From the NCBI RefSeq assembly GCF_000423285.1, contig NZ_KE383998.1, positions 38,540 through 99,814 of the forward strand: DNA of 61,275 nucleotides. Reading direction: 5' to 3'. The position numbers and the translations under genes are program-made. This stretch comes from Laribacter hongkongensis DSM 14985. GTDB lineage: Bacteria; Pseudomonadota; Gammaproteobacteria; Burkholderiales; Aquaspirillaceae. Below, one piece after another: positions 1 to 8,965 of this stretch. The first letter of the stretch is position 1. Every line of letters starts with the position of its first letter. The notes beneath the pieces were generated by a model. It ran no database searches and was not told where the DNA came from. It saw only the letters and a list, made by a program, of their open reading frames with translations.

Positions 1-76
1 TGGAGCGGGAAACGAGGCTCGAACTCGCGACCTCAACCTTGGCAAGGTTGCGCTCTACCAACTGAGCTATTCCCGC
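1..76 (-). tRNA. tRNA-Gly (anticodon GCC)
   Basis: The reverse complement folds as a 76-nt tRNA. A 7-bp acceptor stem starting GCGGGAA pairs with TTCCCGC, followed by U and an encoded CCA end. The D-arm (AGCTCAGTTGGTAGAGC) and T-arm (GTTCGA core) are standard, and the anticodon loop TTGCCAA reads glycine GGC codons. It lies downstream of uvrC and pgsA on the same strand, an arrangement widely kept in proteobacteria. Confidence 0.97.
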
Positions 77-158
77 ATCGTGTGACTTGCTGATTCCCGC
101 ACCGTTGCCGCTGCGAGAGATTGCGAATTATATGGATCGCTGATTGACTGTCAAGCCT

Positions 159-740
159 TCAGCCGGCTTTTTTCGGCGAAGCCAGCTCACTGCCAGCCAT
201 TTTCAGGTAATAAACCATTGACCACAAAGTCAAAACGGCTGCAACAACCATCAGGACATTTCCAAGCAGGTCGGTCGAGACATAAGGGATGACCGGCTCG
301 TGGTACAGCAAGAGCAGAATCGCCAGCATCTGTGCCGTGGTCTTGAGCTTGCCGATATATGCCACCGCCACACTCTTGCGCTGCCCCATTTCAGCCATCC
401 ACTCGCGCAGGGCGGAAATGGTGATCTCGCGCCCGATGATGATCATCGCCAGGAGGCTGCTGGTCCGGTCCAGATGTACCAGCAGGATCAGTGCGGCCGC
501 CACGATCAGCTTGTCGGCGACCGGATCCAGAAATGCACCAAAGGCCGAAGTCTGCCCCCAGCGCCGCGCCAGGAATCCGTCAAACCAGTCGGTCACTGCC
601 GCCACTGCAAAAATCACGGCAGACCAGACATTGACTGCCACCGGTGTAATCCAGTCGGCAGGCAGATAAAAGAGCGCAACGAAGACGGGAATCAGCGCAA
701 CGCGTAACCAGGTCAGCAGAATCGGCAGGTTGAATGGCAT
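159..740 (-). CDS. pgsA: CDP-diacylglycerol--glycerol-3-phosphate 3-phosphatidyltransferase
   Basis: This inner-membrane enzyme makes phosphatidylglycerophosphate, the first committed step to phosphatidylglycerol and cardiolipin. The 193-aa protein carries the complete CDP-alcohol phosphotransferase signature DGxxARx8GxxxDxxxD, seen as DGFLAR...G...DPVAD, and several hydrophobic helices. The open frame extends 44 codons further upstream into uvrC. I chose the ATG at 740 because [13 protein letters not shown] is the usual start of PgsA and the extension is not protein-like. It follows uvrC by 28 bp on the same strand and is followed by tRNA-Gly, so the three are probably co-transcribed. The C-terminus ends in a short basic tail. 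Confidence 0.95.
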   Translation of the reverse strand: MPFNLPILLTWLRVALIPVFVALFYLPADWITPVAVNVWSAVIFAVAAVTDWFDGFLARRWGQTSAFGAFLDPVADKLIVAAALILLVHLDRTSSLLAMIIIGREITISALREWMAEMGQRKSVAVAYIGKLKTTAQMLAILLLLYHEPVIPYVSTDLLGNVLMVVAAVLTLWSMVYYLKMAGSELASPKKAG

Positions 741-768
741 GGACAGCTTCAGGAGGTTGGACTGCCCG

Positions 769-2589
769 TCAATGCAGGGCAGCGTAGATTTTTTCAGCCA
801 GCACCCGGTTGATGCCTTCGACCAGCGCAATGTCCTCGACACTGGCTGCCGCCAGTCCCTTGAGCCCGCCAAAACGGGTCAGGAGCCTTTGCCGCCGCTT
901 GGGACCGACACCGGGGATTTCTTCCAGCGTCGAAGTGGTACGGGTCTTGGCCCGTCGGGCCCGGTGGCCGGTAATGGCAAAGCGGTGCGCTTCGTCGCGG
1001 ACAGTCTGGATCAAATGCAAAGCCGGGTGATCCGCCGGCAATTGTAGCGTCTTTTGCTCGCGCACCAAGACGAGTGTCTCAAGTCCGGGCTTGCGTGCCT
1101 CGCCCTTGGCCACGCCGACGATGGGCAATTCGTTCAGGCCCAGCTCTGCCAGCACTTCCACCGCCACGCCCACCTGTCCTTTGCCGCCGTCAATCAGCAA
1201 TATGTCCGGCAGCTTGCCTTCTCCAGCGGCCAGCTTCTGATAACGGCGGGTGAGCGCCTCGCGCATGGCGGCGTAATCATCGCCGGGCGTGATGCCGCTT
1301 ATGTTGAAGTGACGGTACTCCGACGGACGCATCTGCCCGTGGTCATACACCACGCAACTGGCCACCGTTGCCTCGCCCATGGTGTGACTGATGTCAAAAC
1401 ACTCCAGACGCTCGACCTGGTCGTAGCCCAGTGCCTCGGCCAGCGCGGCAATCCGCATTTCCTGGGTACTGCGGCTGGCCAGCTTCTGCTGGATCGACAG
1501 GCGTGCGTTTTTCCCGGCCATTTCCACCCAGACCCGCCGCTCGCCCAACGTGTGGCTGATCACGCTGACCCGCCGCTCGGCAATGGCCGACAGTGCCTCA
1601 CCCATTACCGGGTTGACCGCCGTACTGACATAAACAGTTCCCGGAGCCGGCTGATGGCTGTAATGCTGCAACAGGAACGCCTCCAGCACGCCACTGTCGT
1701 CCAGATCGTCGGCGTTGTCGGGGAAAAAGCGTTTGTCGCCCAGCTGGCTGCCGCCGCGGATCATCACCAGGTTGACGCATACCAGCCCGCCTTCCCGCGC
1801 AATCCCCACCACGTCACAGTCAATGTCGCTGGACGTGCTCATGACGAACTGACGCTCCTGCACCCGGGCCAGCGCCTGGATCTGGTCGCGCAGTTCGGCC
1901 GCTTTCTCGAACTCCAGTGCTTCGCTGGCTGCCAGCATGTCCCGGGTCATGTCCTCGGTCAGCGCATGCTGCCGGCCGGACAGGAATTCCGCTGCCCGCC
2001 GCACATCGGCGGCATAGTCCTTTTCGCCGACCAGGCCGACGCAGGGCGCCGAACAGCGCTTGATCTGGTACAGCAGGCATGGACGCGAGCGGTTGGCGAA
2101 CACGCTGTCCTCACAGGTGCGCAGCCTGAAGACCCGTTGCAGGATCGCAATCGCCTCGCGCACAGCGTAGCCGTTCGGGTACGGACCGAAGTACTGGTGC
2201 TGGTGGTCCAGCGCACCGCGATAATAGGCCAGCTGCGGATAGGCGTGCCGTGACAGCATCAGGTAGGGATAGGATTTGTCGTCACGAAACAGGATGTTGT
2301 ACTTGGGTGCCAGCGACTTGATCAGGTTGTTTTCCAGCACCAGCGCCTCGGCTTCGCTGCGCACCACCGTGGTTTCTATGGCAGCGATCTGCCGCACCAT
2401 CAGTTCGATGCGCGGACTCAGGTCGGACTTCTGGAAATACTGCGAAACCCGTCGTTTCAGGTCGACGGCCTTGCCGACATAGAGCACCTGTCCTTCGGTG
2501 TCCAGCATGCGGTAGACACCGGGCAAGGCCGGCAGACTGGCCAGCACGGTCTGGTAGTCGAACGGTGAAGAAGGAGCGGTATCGGGCAT
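769..2589 (-). CDS. uvrC: Excinuclease ABC subunit C
   Basis: UvrC makes both incisions flanking a bulky lesion after UvrAB recognition. The 606-aa length is normal. The N-terminal GIY-YIG nuclease is visible at about residues 18-50 (LPGVYRM...VLYVGKA.DLKRRV). A UvrB-binding UVR segment lies at about 200-240 ([15 protein letters not shown]). The C-terminal RNase H-like nuclease follows ([19 protein letters not shown] with its aspartates), and a tandem helix-hairpin-helix ends the protein ([16 protein letters not shown]). The ATG start sits directly upstream of the divergent guaB promoter region. It heads the uvrC-pgsA-tRNA cluster. Confidence 0.97.
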   Translation of the reverse strand: MPDTAPSSPFDYQTVLASLPALPGVYRMLDTEGQVLYVGKAVDLKRRVSQYFQKSDLSPRIELMVRQIAAIETTVVRSEAEALVLENNLIKSLAPKYNILFRDDKSYPYLMLSRHAYPQLAYYRGALDHQHQYFGPYPNGYAVREAIAILQRVFRLRTCEDSVFANRSRPCLLYQIKRCSAPCVGLVGEKDYAADVRRAAEFLSGRQHALTEDMTRDMLAASEALEFEKAAELRDQIQALARVQERQFVMSTSSDIDCDVVGIAREGGLVCVNLVMIRGGSQLGDKRFFPDNADDLDDSGVLEAFLLQHYSHQPAPGTVYVSTAVNPVMGEALSAIAERRVSVISHTLGERRVWVEMAGKNARLSIQQKLASRSTQEMRIAALAEALGYDQVERLECFDISHTMGEATVASCVVYDHGQMRPSEYRHFNISGITPGDDYAAMREALTRRYQKLAAGEGKLPDILLIDGGKGQVGVAVEVLAELGLNELPIVGVAKGEARKPGLETLVLVREQKTLQLPADHPALHLIQTVRDEAHRFAITGHRARRAKTRTTSTLEEIPGVGPKRRQRLLTRFGGLKGLAAASVEDIALVEGINRVLAEKIYAALH

Positions 2590-2634
2590 GATGACTTAGT
2601 GCTGTGTTGTCAACGTGTTAGGCGGCAAGGCGTT

Positions 2635-2664
2635 TTGCCTTGGACCGGGACGGGCCGGTATAAT
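2635..2664 (+). promoter_or_regulatory. sigma70 promoter of guaB
   Basis: A -35 TTGCCT at 2635-2640 and a perfect -10 TATAAT at 2659-2664 are separated by 18 bp. They end 26 bp before the guaB ATG, which has AAAGGA as ribosome-binding site. No PurR-like operator is obvious. Confidence 0.75.
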
Positions 2665-2689
2665 GCTCTTTTGCCGCAAAGGAAGCACC

Positions 2690-4150
2690 ATGCGCATCGT
2701 CCAGAAAGCGTACACCTTCGACGACGTCCTTCTTGTTCCCGCCCATTCCTCCGTCCTGCCCCGTGATGTCAGCCTTGCCACCCGCCTGACCCGCAACATC
2801 CGGCTCAACCTGCCGCTGGTGTCTGCTGCCATGGATACCGTGACCGAAGCCCGCCTCGCCATCGCCCTGGCCCAGGAAGGCGGCATCGGCATCCTGCACA
2901 AGAACATGTCGGCCCAGAAACAGGCCGCCGAAGTCAGCAAGGTCAAGCGCCACGAGTCCGGCATCGTCAAGGATCCGGTCACCATCAAGCCTGACATGCT
3001 GGTGCGCGACGTGATCCGCCTGTCGCGTGAAAACAAGATTTCCGGCCTGCCGGTGATGGAAAACGGCCGTGTGGTCGGCATCGTCACCAACCGCGACATC
3101 CGCTTTGAAAACCGTCTGGACACACCGGTCCGCGACATCATGACCCCGCGCGAGCGTCTGGTCACGGTCCGCGAAGGCGCTTCGCTGGAAGAGGCCCGCG
3201 AACTGATGCACGCCCACAAGCTGGAGCGGGTACTGGTGGTCAACGATGCCTTTGAACTCAAGGGCCTGATCACCGTCAAGGACATCATCAAGACCAGCGA
3301 AAAGCCGCTGGCCTGCAAGGACGAACAAGGCCGCCTGCGCGTCGGGGCAGCCGTCGGCGTGGGTGAAGGCACGGACGAGCGCGTCACCCTGCTGGTGGAA
3401 GCCGGCGTGGATGTCATCGTGGTGGATACTGCCCATGGTCACAGCCAGGGCGTGCTCGACCGCGTGCGCTGGGTCAAGCAGAACTTCCCGCAAGTGGAAG
3501 TGATCGGCGGCAACATCGCCACGGCCGCTGCGGCACTGGCACTGGTGGAAGCCGGCGCTGATGCTGTCAAGGTCGGTATCGGCCCGGGCTCGATCTGCAC
3601 GACCCGTATCGTGGCCGGCGTGGGCGTACCGCAACTGACGGCCGTCAGCAATGTCAGCGAAGCCCTGAAGAGCACCGGCGTGCCGCTGATTGCCGATGGC
3701 GGCATCCGCTTCTCCGGCGACATTTCCAAGGCCATTGCCTCCGGCGCCAACGTGGTGATGCTGGGCGGCCTGCTGGCCGGCACTGAAGAAGCTCCGGGCG
3801 AAGTCGAACTCTACCAGGGCCGTTCGTTCAAGAGCTATCGCGGCATGGGTTCGCTGGGCGCCATGCAGCAGGGTTCAAGCGACCGCTATTTCCAGGACAA
3901 CGAAGCCAACGCCGACAAGCTGGTACCGGAAGGCATTGAAGGCCGTGTGCCGTACAAGGGCTCGGTCGTTGCCGTGATTCACCAGTTGATGGGCGGCCTG
4001 CGTTCTTCGATGGGTTATTGCGGTTGTGCCACCATTGACGACATGCGCACCAAGGCTGAATTTGTCGAAATCACGTCGGCCGGCATGCGCGAATCGCACG
4101 TGCACGATGTGCAGATCACCAAGGAAGCTCCGAACTACCACGTTGAGTAA
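2690..4150 (+). CDS. guaB: Inosine-5'-monophosphate dehydrogenase
   Basis: This enzyme oxidises IMP to XMP with NAD+, the rate-limiting step of guanine nucleotide synthesis. From the ATG at 2690 the protein is 486 aa, typical of the family. The frame runs 25 codons further upstream, but that part overlaps the promoter and lacks a ribosome-binding site. The TIM-barrel core is interrupted by a pair of CBS domains at about residues 90-205. The catalytic loop [11 protein letters not shown] holds the active-site Cys, the IMP-binding GG(I/L)LAGT..APGE is present, and the flap has the RGMGSLGAM motif. It is monocistronic, with its own promoter and terminator; guaA is not in the window. Confidence 0.97.
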   Translation: MRIVQKAYTFDDVLLVPAHSSVLPRDVSLATRLTRNIRLNLPLVSAAMDTVTEARLAIALAQEGGIGILHKNMSAQKQAAEVSKVKRHESGIVKDPVTIKPDMLVRDVIRLSRENKISGLPVMENGRVVGIVTNRDIRFENRLDTPVRDIMTPRERLVTVREGASLEEARELMHAHKLERVLVVNDAFELKGLITVKDIIKTSEKPLACKDEQGRLRVGAAVGVGEGTDERVTLLVEAGVDVIVVDTAHGHSQGVLDRVRWVKQNFPQVEVIGGNIATAAAALALVEAGADAVKVGIGPGSICTTRIVAGVGVPQLTAVSNVSEALKSTGVPLIADGGIRFSGDISKAIASGANVVMLGGLLAGTEEAPGEVELYQGRSFKSYRGMGSLGAMQQGSSDRYFQDNEANADKLVPEGIEGRVPYKGSVVAVIHQLMGGLRSSMGYCGCATIDDMRTKAEFVEITSAGMRESHVHDVQITKEAPNYHVE

Positions 4151-4173
4151 TCCGGGCTGCGGCAAAAAAACTG

Positions 4174-4203
4174 ACGGGGTACGGCTTTGCCGGCCCCGTT
4201 TTT
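4174..4203 (+). terminator. Rho-independent terminator of guaB
   Basis: ACGGGG and CCCCGT pair around an inner ACGGC/GCCGG stem, followed by a short T run (4199-4203). It lies 24 bp after the guaB stop. Confidence 0.8.
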
Positions 4204-4331
4204 CATATCCGCTCGTCGCAGAGTTGCAACATTCCGCCATCCGGGCATACAAAATCCATTCTGCCTGCTGGTCAGTCCATTAGGGCTGTACCAGAATGGC
4301 TTATCACCTCTGTGTCTATCAGGATATTCGT

Positions 4332-4811
4332 ATGCATCCGTCGGACTTCGCCCAGAACTGCGCCGGTTGCCGCGGAGAGGCTCCATCCCCCGAACTCCAG
4401 CTGGTACGTGCGGAAAGCCGCCTGACAGGCTGGGCAGGCCTGTCTCAGGATGCGCATGAGGCGCGTATTGAAACCCACGAGCCCTTCATGATGCACTGCT
4501 ACTGCAATGACACCTGCTTTCGTCAGGACGTGGCAATGCTGCAGATCCGTCATGGCTGGCGGCACCTGTTCCCTCACCCGGTCCATCCGGTCGCTACCTG
4601 CAGTTATTGCGGTGCCATGGTATTCCGGACCCATCCCCATCTTGCATGGCTCCTGCTGCCGGCAAACGCACCTGTTGCCGAGCATTACGATCTTGGGCGG
4701 GCAGAGTCGCCATTGCTGGTAGCCATTACCTGCCTGTCCCCGCAGTGCATGCAGCAGCATGAGCTGCTCTGGTCATACGCCGAATCCGGAATCAGCCTCC
4801 AAGTCCCATAG
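4332..4811 (+). CDS. Cysteine-rich hypothetical protein with paired-Cys motifs
   Basis: I do not recognise this 159-aa protein. It has pairs of cysteines near the N-terminus (CAGC), in the middle (CYCNDTC), and in a later knuckle (CSYCG), with another CxxxxxC near the end. This is the pattern of one or two zinc-ribbon or metal-binding folds. There is no signal peptide or membrane segment, so it is probably cytosolic. I prefer the ATG at 4332 because AGGA lies 8 bp upstream; an ATG at 4296 in the same frame has no such site. The opposite strand also has a long frame, but it lacks a ribosome-binding site and a coherent composition. It stands alone between guaB and a lipoprotein gene. Confidence 0.55.
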   Translation: MHPSDFAQNCAGCRGEAPSPELQLVRAESRLTGWAGLSQDAHEARIETHEPFMMHCYCNDTCFRQDVAMLQIRHGWRHLFPHPVHPVATCSYCGAMVFRTHPHLAWLLLPANAPVAEHYDLGRAESPLLVAITCLSPQCMQQHELLWSYAESGISLQVP

Positions 4812-5014
4812 GACCTGATCCACAAAAGACTGCCGTGTCTTCATGATCACGCGCTTGACCGGAACCGGACTCTGTATCGACTATTGTTTTTGGAGGGAAG
4901 GACAAACAGGCAAACACATCGTTCCTGACGGGATACAACATCACGGCAGACAACAGCAAGAGAAGGAACAGATACCCGGCTTTTGCTGATCCGGAGGCGC
5001 CTTCTCCCCAAAAC

Positions 5015-5040
5015 AAAAACCCTGCGTGAGCAGGGTTTTT
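5015..5040 (-). terminator. Rho-independent terminator of the repeat lipoprotein gene
   Basis: ACCCTGC and GCAGGGT pair around a 5-nt loop, with T/A runs on both sides, so it could work in both directions. It lies 40 bp past the stop of the minus-strand lipoprotein gene. Confidence 0.8.
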
Positions 5041-5079
5041 GCTGCATGGTGGCCGAAACCACCATTCAGGAAGCAGGAA

Positions 5080-5349
5080 TTACTGCTTCTTTTCTTCGGC
5101 CGGAGCGGCAGCAGCATCAGCAGCCGGGGCAGCAGCAGCGTCAGCAGCCGGAGCAGCAGCATCAGCGGCCGGAGCAGCAGCGTCAGCAGCCGGGGCAGCA
5201 GGAGCTTCAGCGGCCGGAGCAGCGGCTTCAGCAGCAGGAGCTTCAGCGGCCGGAGCAGCAGCAGCGTCAGCAGCCGGAGCTTCTTCTTTCTTACCGCAAG
5301 CGGACAGGGCAACGGCCAGCAGGGCAGCAACGAGGAGCGACTGTTTCAT
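5080..5349 (-). CDS. Small lipoprotein with Ala/Pro/acidic heptad-like repeats
   Basis: The 89-aa protein opens with a lipoprotein signal whose lipobox LSAC puts the lipidated cysteine at residue 18. A short KKEE segment follows, then about 60 residues built only of Ala, Pro, Asp and Glu. The repeating unit resembles APAADAA or APAAEAP, with one acidic residue every seven or so positions, ending in EEKKQ. It is probably an extended periplasmic spacer or cell-wall-associated lipoprotein; no catalytic domain is present. A TACAAT hexamer on the minus strand at 5447-5442 is a plausible -10 element, without a convincing -35. The DNA repeat of GCAGC-rich units makes length variation by slippage possible. 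Function unknown. Confidence 0.8.
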   Translation of the reverse strand: MKQSLLVAALLAVALSACGKKEEAPAADAAAAPAAEAPAAEAAAPAAEAPAAPAADAAAPAADAAAPAADAAAAPAADAAAAPAEEKKQ

Positions 5350-5610
5350 TTCTTGATCTACCTATTCAAGGGAGTGCGTTGGATAAAAACACCAGCTCAA
5401 CCGTTGGAACCATGTTGCAATGCGGTTAGCTGTTGGGACCAATTGTAGCACGTTTCCATCTTAATAAAAGTCGGGTCAAACCCTGCAAACCCTTGATACA
5501 CGGGAATCCTACAAAGTGTTACAAAGTTACTGTGAGTCAAGGGGATTTCGCCAGATTCCGGGCTTTCCGTATTGCAGTGCGATAGCGTTTTTTTGGGAAA
5601 ACCCGCCAAT

Positions 5611-6750
5611 TCAATCAACTATTGGATTGGCAGGCCACCACCATCCGGATAGATATCCGGCATATAAAGTCTCCGTCATCCCGTCGCTAATTGCCTGACC
5701 AGCCAATCGGCGCTGATTGGCCAATTCCCTCCAGACAGGCAGATCGCCATCCATTCCGGCATGGATTTCACCATTCACAAAGCATAATGAATTCCTGAAC
5801 AGCATCTGGCTTTTCAGATCCAGTACAAGACCATCACGCAGGATGACTTTGGCAAACTCATCCTCGTCCAGCGGATCTTCTGGCGGATCGAAAAAAACAT
5901 GGTTCTTGGGCTCTGTCAGATAGCACCCGAGAAACTCGCCGACTCCGTCCCGGTCCCACCGGATTGCCTTGAGCATGTCCTGTACCTGATCCACCATGGA
6001 CTCGCTGATTTCGGCCGGATGCCGGGATGGCTCAAGGTCAGGATCAGCGTAGCGGCCGTCCAGGCACAGCGTGTCCTGCAGATAGGTCAGAAACTGCTCG
6101 GCCAGTTCTTGCGTCGTTGGCGCCCGAAAACCGATTGAATAGGTCATGCCCGGCTCAAGCGCCACTCCATAGTGGGAGAATTTCGGCGGCAGATAGAGCA
6201 TGTCCCCCTGTTCCAGTTCCCAGCTTTGCAGCGCATCGAACGAGGACAACACCTTGATGGGCGCCCCGTCCTCCAGCTGATCATTGTCCGGCGACCCCAC
6301 CTGCCAGCGTTTTTTTCCACCGACCTGCAGCAGGAACACATCATAAGAATCAAAATGCGGACCGACAGTTCCCCCGGGAGGCGCATAGGAAATCATCAGG
6401 TCATCCAGCCGTGCATAAGGCAGGAAATTGAAACGCCACAGAATATCGGAAACATGCGGCAGATGATGATTGACACTCTGTACCAGCAGCGTCCAGTCGG
6501 TTTCGGGCAAACGCGCCAGACGGGCAGGCTGGAACGGGCCGTGCTCGACATGCCAGCGACCACCAGCCCGGTTCTCGATCAGCCTCGACTCGACATCGTC
6601 GCGCCGGGCCAGCTCTGCCAACACCTCAAAATCAGCCGGTGTGCCGACATCACGCAAGGCACCACGGATCAGCAAGGGTTGCTTGTGCCAGTAATCACGC
6701 AGGAATTCGCGGGCGGTCAGGCCGCCCAGCAGGGCAAGGGGTTTATCCAT
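5611..6750 (-). CDS. roxA: Ribosomal protein uL16 arginine hydroxylase (RoxA/YcfD-like cupin oxygenase)
   Basis: This belongs to the JmjC/cupin-4 Fe(II)/2-oxoglutarate oxygenases, whose E. coli member YcfD hydroxylates Arg81 of ribosomal protein L16. The iron-binding HxD is visible in GPHFDSYDVFLLQVGG and the distal His in KFSHYGVAL. The N-terminal cupin region (FLRDYWHKQPLLIRGAL) and a C-terminal winged-helix-like domain fit the family, and the 379-aa length is close to YcfD's. Two adjacent ATGs at 6753 and 6750 can start it. The 40 preceding codons run into the slyD leader and are not conserved in character. It diverges from slyD. Confidence 0.9.
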   Translation of the reverse strand: MDKPLALLGGLTAREFLRDYWHKQPLLIRGALRDVGTPADFEVLAELARRDDVESRLIENRAGGRWHVEHGPFQPARLARLPETDWTLLVQSVNHHLPHVSDILWRFNFLPYARLDDLMISYAPPGGTVGPHFDSYDVFLLQVGGKKRWQVGSPDNDQLEDGAPIKVLSSFDALQSWELEQGDMLYLPPKFSHYGVALEPGMTYSIGFRAPTTQELAEQFLTYLQDTLCLDGRYADPDLEPSRHPAEISESMVDQVQDMLKAIRWDRDGVGEFLGCYLTEPKNHVFFDPPEDPLDEDEFAKVILRDGLVLDLKSQMLFRNSLCFVNGEIHAGMDGDLPVWRELANQRRLAGQAISDGMTETLYAGYLSGWWWPANPIVD

Positions 6751-6859
6751 CATATCCGGTGTTTTGCCCGGCAGTAGCGGGCACTCTGGTTTACAATCGG
6801 GGGCAACACGGCACGGCGTTGCTTGCCGTGCCTTATGACTTTTCCAGGAACTCAATCCC

Positions 6860-7345
6860 ATGCAAATCGCCAAAAACTCGGTCGTGTCGCTGAACTATGA
6901 AATGTACGACGCCGACAACAACCTGCTCGACCAGACCGACGAGCCGATCAGCTACCTGCACGGTGGCTACGACGGCATCTTCCCCTTGGTCGAAGAGGCA
7001 CTGCATGGCAAGTCCGTTGGCGACAGTATCGACATCAAGATGGATCCGGACAATGCTTTTGGCGAGCCGGACGAAGAACTGGTCCGCGTGGAAGACGCTG
7101 ACGTGTTCCCGCCGGACGTGGAACTCGAAGTCGGCATGATGTTCGAAGCCGATGATCCGGAAACCGGCGACGTCATCATTTTCCGCATTACCGACATCGC
7201 CGACGGCAAGGTTGTCGTGGATGGCAACCATCCGCTGGCCGGCCAGACCATTCGCTTCAAGGGCACGGTCACCGAAGTGCGCCCGGCCACCCAGGAAGAG
7301 CTCGAACACGGTCACGTGCACGGCGAAGGTGGTCATCACCACTGA
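6860..7345 (+). CDS. slyD: FKBP-type peptidyl-prolyl isomerase SlyD
   Basis: SlyD is a cytosolic prolyl isomerase and chaperone that also binds nickel. The 161-aa protein has the interrupted FKBP fold: an N-terminal half (VVSLNYEMYDADNNLLDQT, YLHGGYDGIFPLVEEALHG), an insert-in-flap domain at about 75-120, and the closing strand TVTEVRPAT. The metal-binding C-terminus is short but His-rich (EHGHVHGEGGHHH), shorter than in E. coli. AGGA precedes the ATG. A strong terminator follows, so it is monocistronic. Confidence 0.95.
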   Translation: MQIAKNSVVSLNYEMYDADNNLLDQTDEPISYLHGGYDGIFPLVEEALHGKSVGDSIDIKMDPDNAFGEPDEELVRVEDADVFPPDVELEVGMMFEADDPETGDVIIFRITDIADGKVVVDGNHPLAGQTIRFKGTVTEVRPATQEELEHGHVHGEGGHHH

Positions 7346-7377
7346 TCCGGCCCGTTTGCCGGCAAGCTGCACCAGCA

Positions 7378-7411
7378 CAATGGCCACCCGAAAGGGTGGC
7401 CATTGGCTTTT
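7378..7411 (+). terminator. Rho-independent terminator of slyD
   Basis: A 12-bp perfect stem (CAATGGCCACCC with GGGTGGCCATTG) around GAAA is followed by GCTTTT. It lies between the convergent slyD and the DUF2325 gene. Confidence 0.9.
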
Positions 7412-7428
7412 CTGCCAGCTGCGCCCGG

Positions 7429-7806
7429 CTACCCCTTCCGTCCCGGTCGCCGGGACAAAGGAAATGTCCCGCTTGCGCCCTTGCCTGCCGGACAGTCCGC
7501 ACATGCCTCCTGGCACCCGGACAGACCGGCACTGGCCAAGGCCAGCTTGAGGGCACACGTCGACCGGCGGCACGCCACGCAGCGGACCTGCCGCTGGCCG
7601 GCCAGCGCCCGGAAATGCTTCATCACGTTATGCCCCAGAAAATCGGTAAACAGGATGACCAGATCCGTATCGGCCGGCAGCGTGTTGGAACGCCGCTGAT
7701 GCGCACTGTGACGACCGGTCAGGTGCCCGCGAACCGCAATTCCGAATTCAGCCAGCACGTCAGGAATGTTGCCCAGCGTATCTGCGCCTACCAGCAATGC
7801 CTTCAT
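7429..7806 (-). CDS. DUF2325 domain protein
   Basis: The 125-aa protein matches the DUF2325 pattern: an N-terminal strand-turn [23 protein letters not shown], a central [17 protein letters not shown], and a Cys/Arg segment ([13 protein letters not shown]). The fold resembles a small Rossmann-like sensor and the family's biochemical role is not established. The C-terminal 35 residues add more cysteines (GCQEACADC), which may bind metal. It diverges from the iron importer genes, with a Fur-like sequence between them, so an iron or redox link is possible but inferred. Confidence 0.75.
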   Translation of the reverse strand: MKALLVGADTLGNIPDVLAEFGIAVRGHLTGRHSAHQRRSNTLPADTDLVILFTDFLGHNVMKHFRALAGQRQVRCVACRRSTCALKLALASAGLSGCQEACADCPAGKGASGTFPLSRRPGRKG

Positions 7807-7833
7807 GTCAGCCTCCGGTCAATCGACACAATT

Positions 7834-7852
7834 GAGAGCTGCTATCATTTAC
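7834..7852. promoter_or_regulatory. Possible Fur-box-like sequence
   Basis: Read on the minus strand, this 19-mer matches 12 of 19 positions of the Fur consensus, with AATGATA intact in the left half. It lies between the DUF2325 gene and the iron importer, where Fur control would be expected. The match is weak. Confidence 0.3.
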
Positions 7853-7966
7853 TACGAATCGCTGTTCCGTCAAGACAGATGCGATCCACTCTCATTTTGT
7901 CTTGTCAGACAGACCACATTCCAGCAGAATGACATCTGTTCTCAATTAAAGCCATCCCGTCCGCTC

Positions 7967-8965
7967 ATGATGAAACTCACCGGCCTGACTCTCGCAACCC
8001 TGGCTGCACTGGCCTCCGCCGTGGCCACTGCCGAAGAAATCACCGTGTACTCCGCCCGTAACGAGCAGCTGATCAAGCCGCTGTTCGACGCCTACAGCAA
8101 GGAAACCGGCGTCCAGGTACGTTTCATCACCGACAAGGAAGGCCCGCTGATGGCGCGGCTGGCTGCCGAGGGCAAAAACACCCCGGCCGACATCCTGATG
8201 ACCGTCGATGCCGGCAACCTGTGGCAGGCGGCCAATGCCGGGCTCCTCAAGCCGGTGCATTCCAGGACACTGGAGCAGAACGTGCCCGCGCACCTGCGCG
8301 ACCCCAAGGGACAATGGTTCGGGCTGGCCGTACGGGCCCGCACGATTTTCTTCAACACCCGCACCGTCAAACCGGCCGACCTCTCCGGCTACGAAGCGCT
8401 GGCCGATCCCAAGTGGCGCGGCCGGCTGTGCCTGCGCACCTCCAAGAAAGTCTATAACCAGTCGCTGGTCGGCATGATGATGGCTGAACACGGTGCGGCC
8501 AAAACCGAACAGATCGTCAAGGGCTGGGTCCGCAACCTGGCCACCGCACCGTTCCCGGACGACACCAAGATGCTGGAAGCCATCGCCGCCGGCCAGTGTG
8601 ATGTCGGCATCGCCAACACCTATTACTACGGCCGCCTGATGGACAAGCAGCCCAAACTGCCACTGGGCATTTTCTGGGCCAACCAGCAGACCTCCGGCAC
8701 CCATGTCAACATCGCCGGTGCCGGCGTCACCACCCATGCCAAAAACGAAAAGGGAGCCGTCCGTTTCCTTGAATGGCTGTCGTCCGACAAGGCACAAAAC
8801 CTGTTTGCCGACATCAACATGGAATACCCGGTCAATCCGAAGGTCAAACCGGCAGCAGAAGTGGCTGCCTGGGGCGATTTCAAGCATAACTACATCAACG
8901 TGTCCAAAGCCGGTGAAATGCAGGCCGAAGCGGTCAAGCTGATGGATCGTGCCGGTTATCGCTGA
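7967..8965 (+). CDS. fbpA: Iron(III) ABC transporter, periplasmic binding protein
   Basis: This is the periplasmic ferric-ion receptor of an FbpABC/FutABC-type importer. The 332-aa precursor starts at the ATG pair 7967/7970. It has a signal peptide ending near ATA|EE, then [20 protein letters not shown], the opening of class FbpA/FutA/IdiA proteins. The tyrosine cluster NTYYYGR that coordinates iron is present near residue 220. The 67 upstream codons of the frame are leader sequence. The permease and ATPase genes follow immediately, forming a three-gene operon. Confidence 0.9.
   Translation: MMKLTGLTLATLAALASAVATAEEITVYSARNEQLIKPLFDAYSKETGVQVRFITDKEGPLMARLAAEGKNTPADILMTVDAGNLWQAANAGLLKPVHSRTLEQNVPAHLRDPKGQWFGLAVRARTIFFNTRTVKPADLSGYEALADPKWRGRLCLRTSKKVYNQSLVGMMMAEHGAAKTEQIVKGWVRNLATAPFPDDTKMLEAIAAGQCDVGIANTYYYGRLMDKQPKLPLGIFWANQQTSGTHVNIAGAGVTTHAKNEKGAVRFLEWLSSDKAQNLFADINMEYPVNPKVKPAAEVAAWGDFKHNYINVSKAGEMQAEAVKLMDRAGYR

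Noticed and set aside
1054-2253. Long open frame antisense to uvrC
   Set aside because: Shadow of uvrC; the translated product has no recognisable motif.
4272-4760. Minus-strand frame opposite the Cys-rich gene
   Set aside because: No ribosome-binding site and no motif; the plus-strand frame has ordered cysteine pairs and a good start.
5474-5479. TTGACC (minus strand) as the -35 of the lipoprotein gene
   Set aside because: It is 26 bp from the TACAAT hexamer, too far for a sigma70 promoter.
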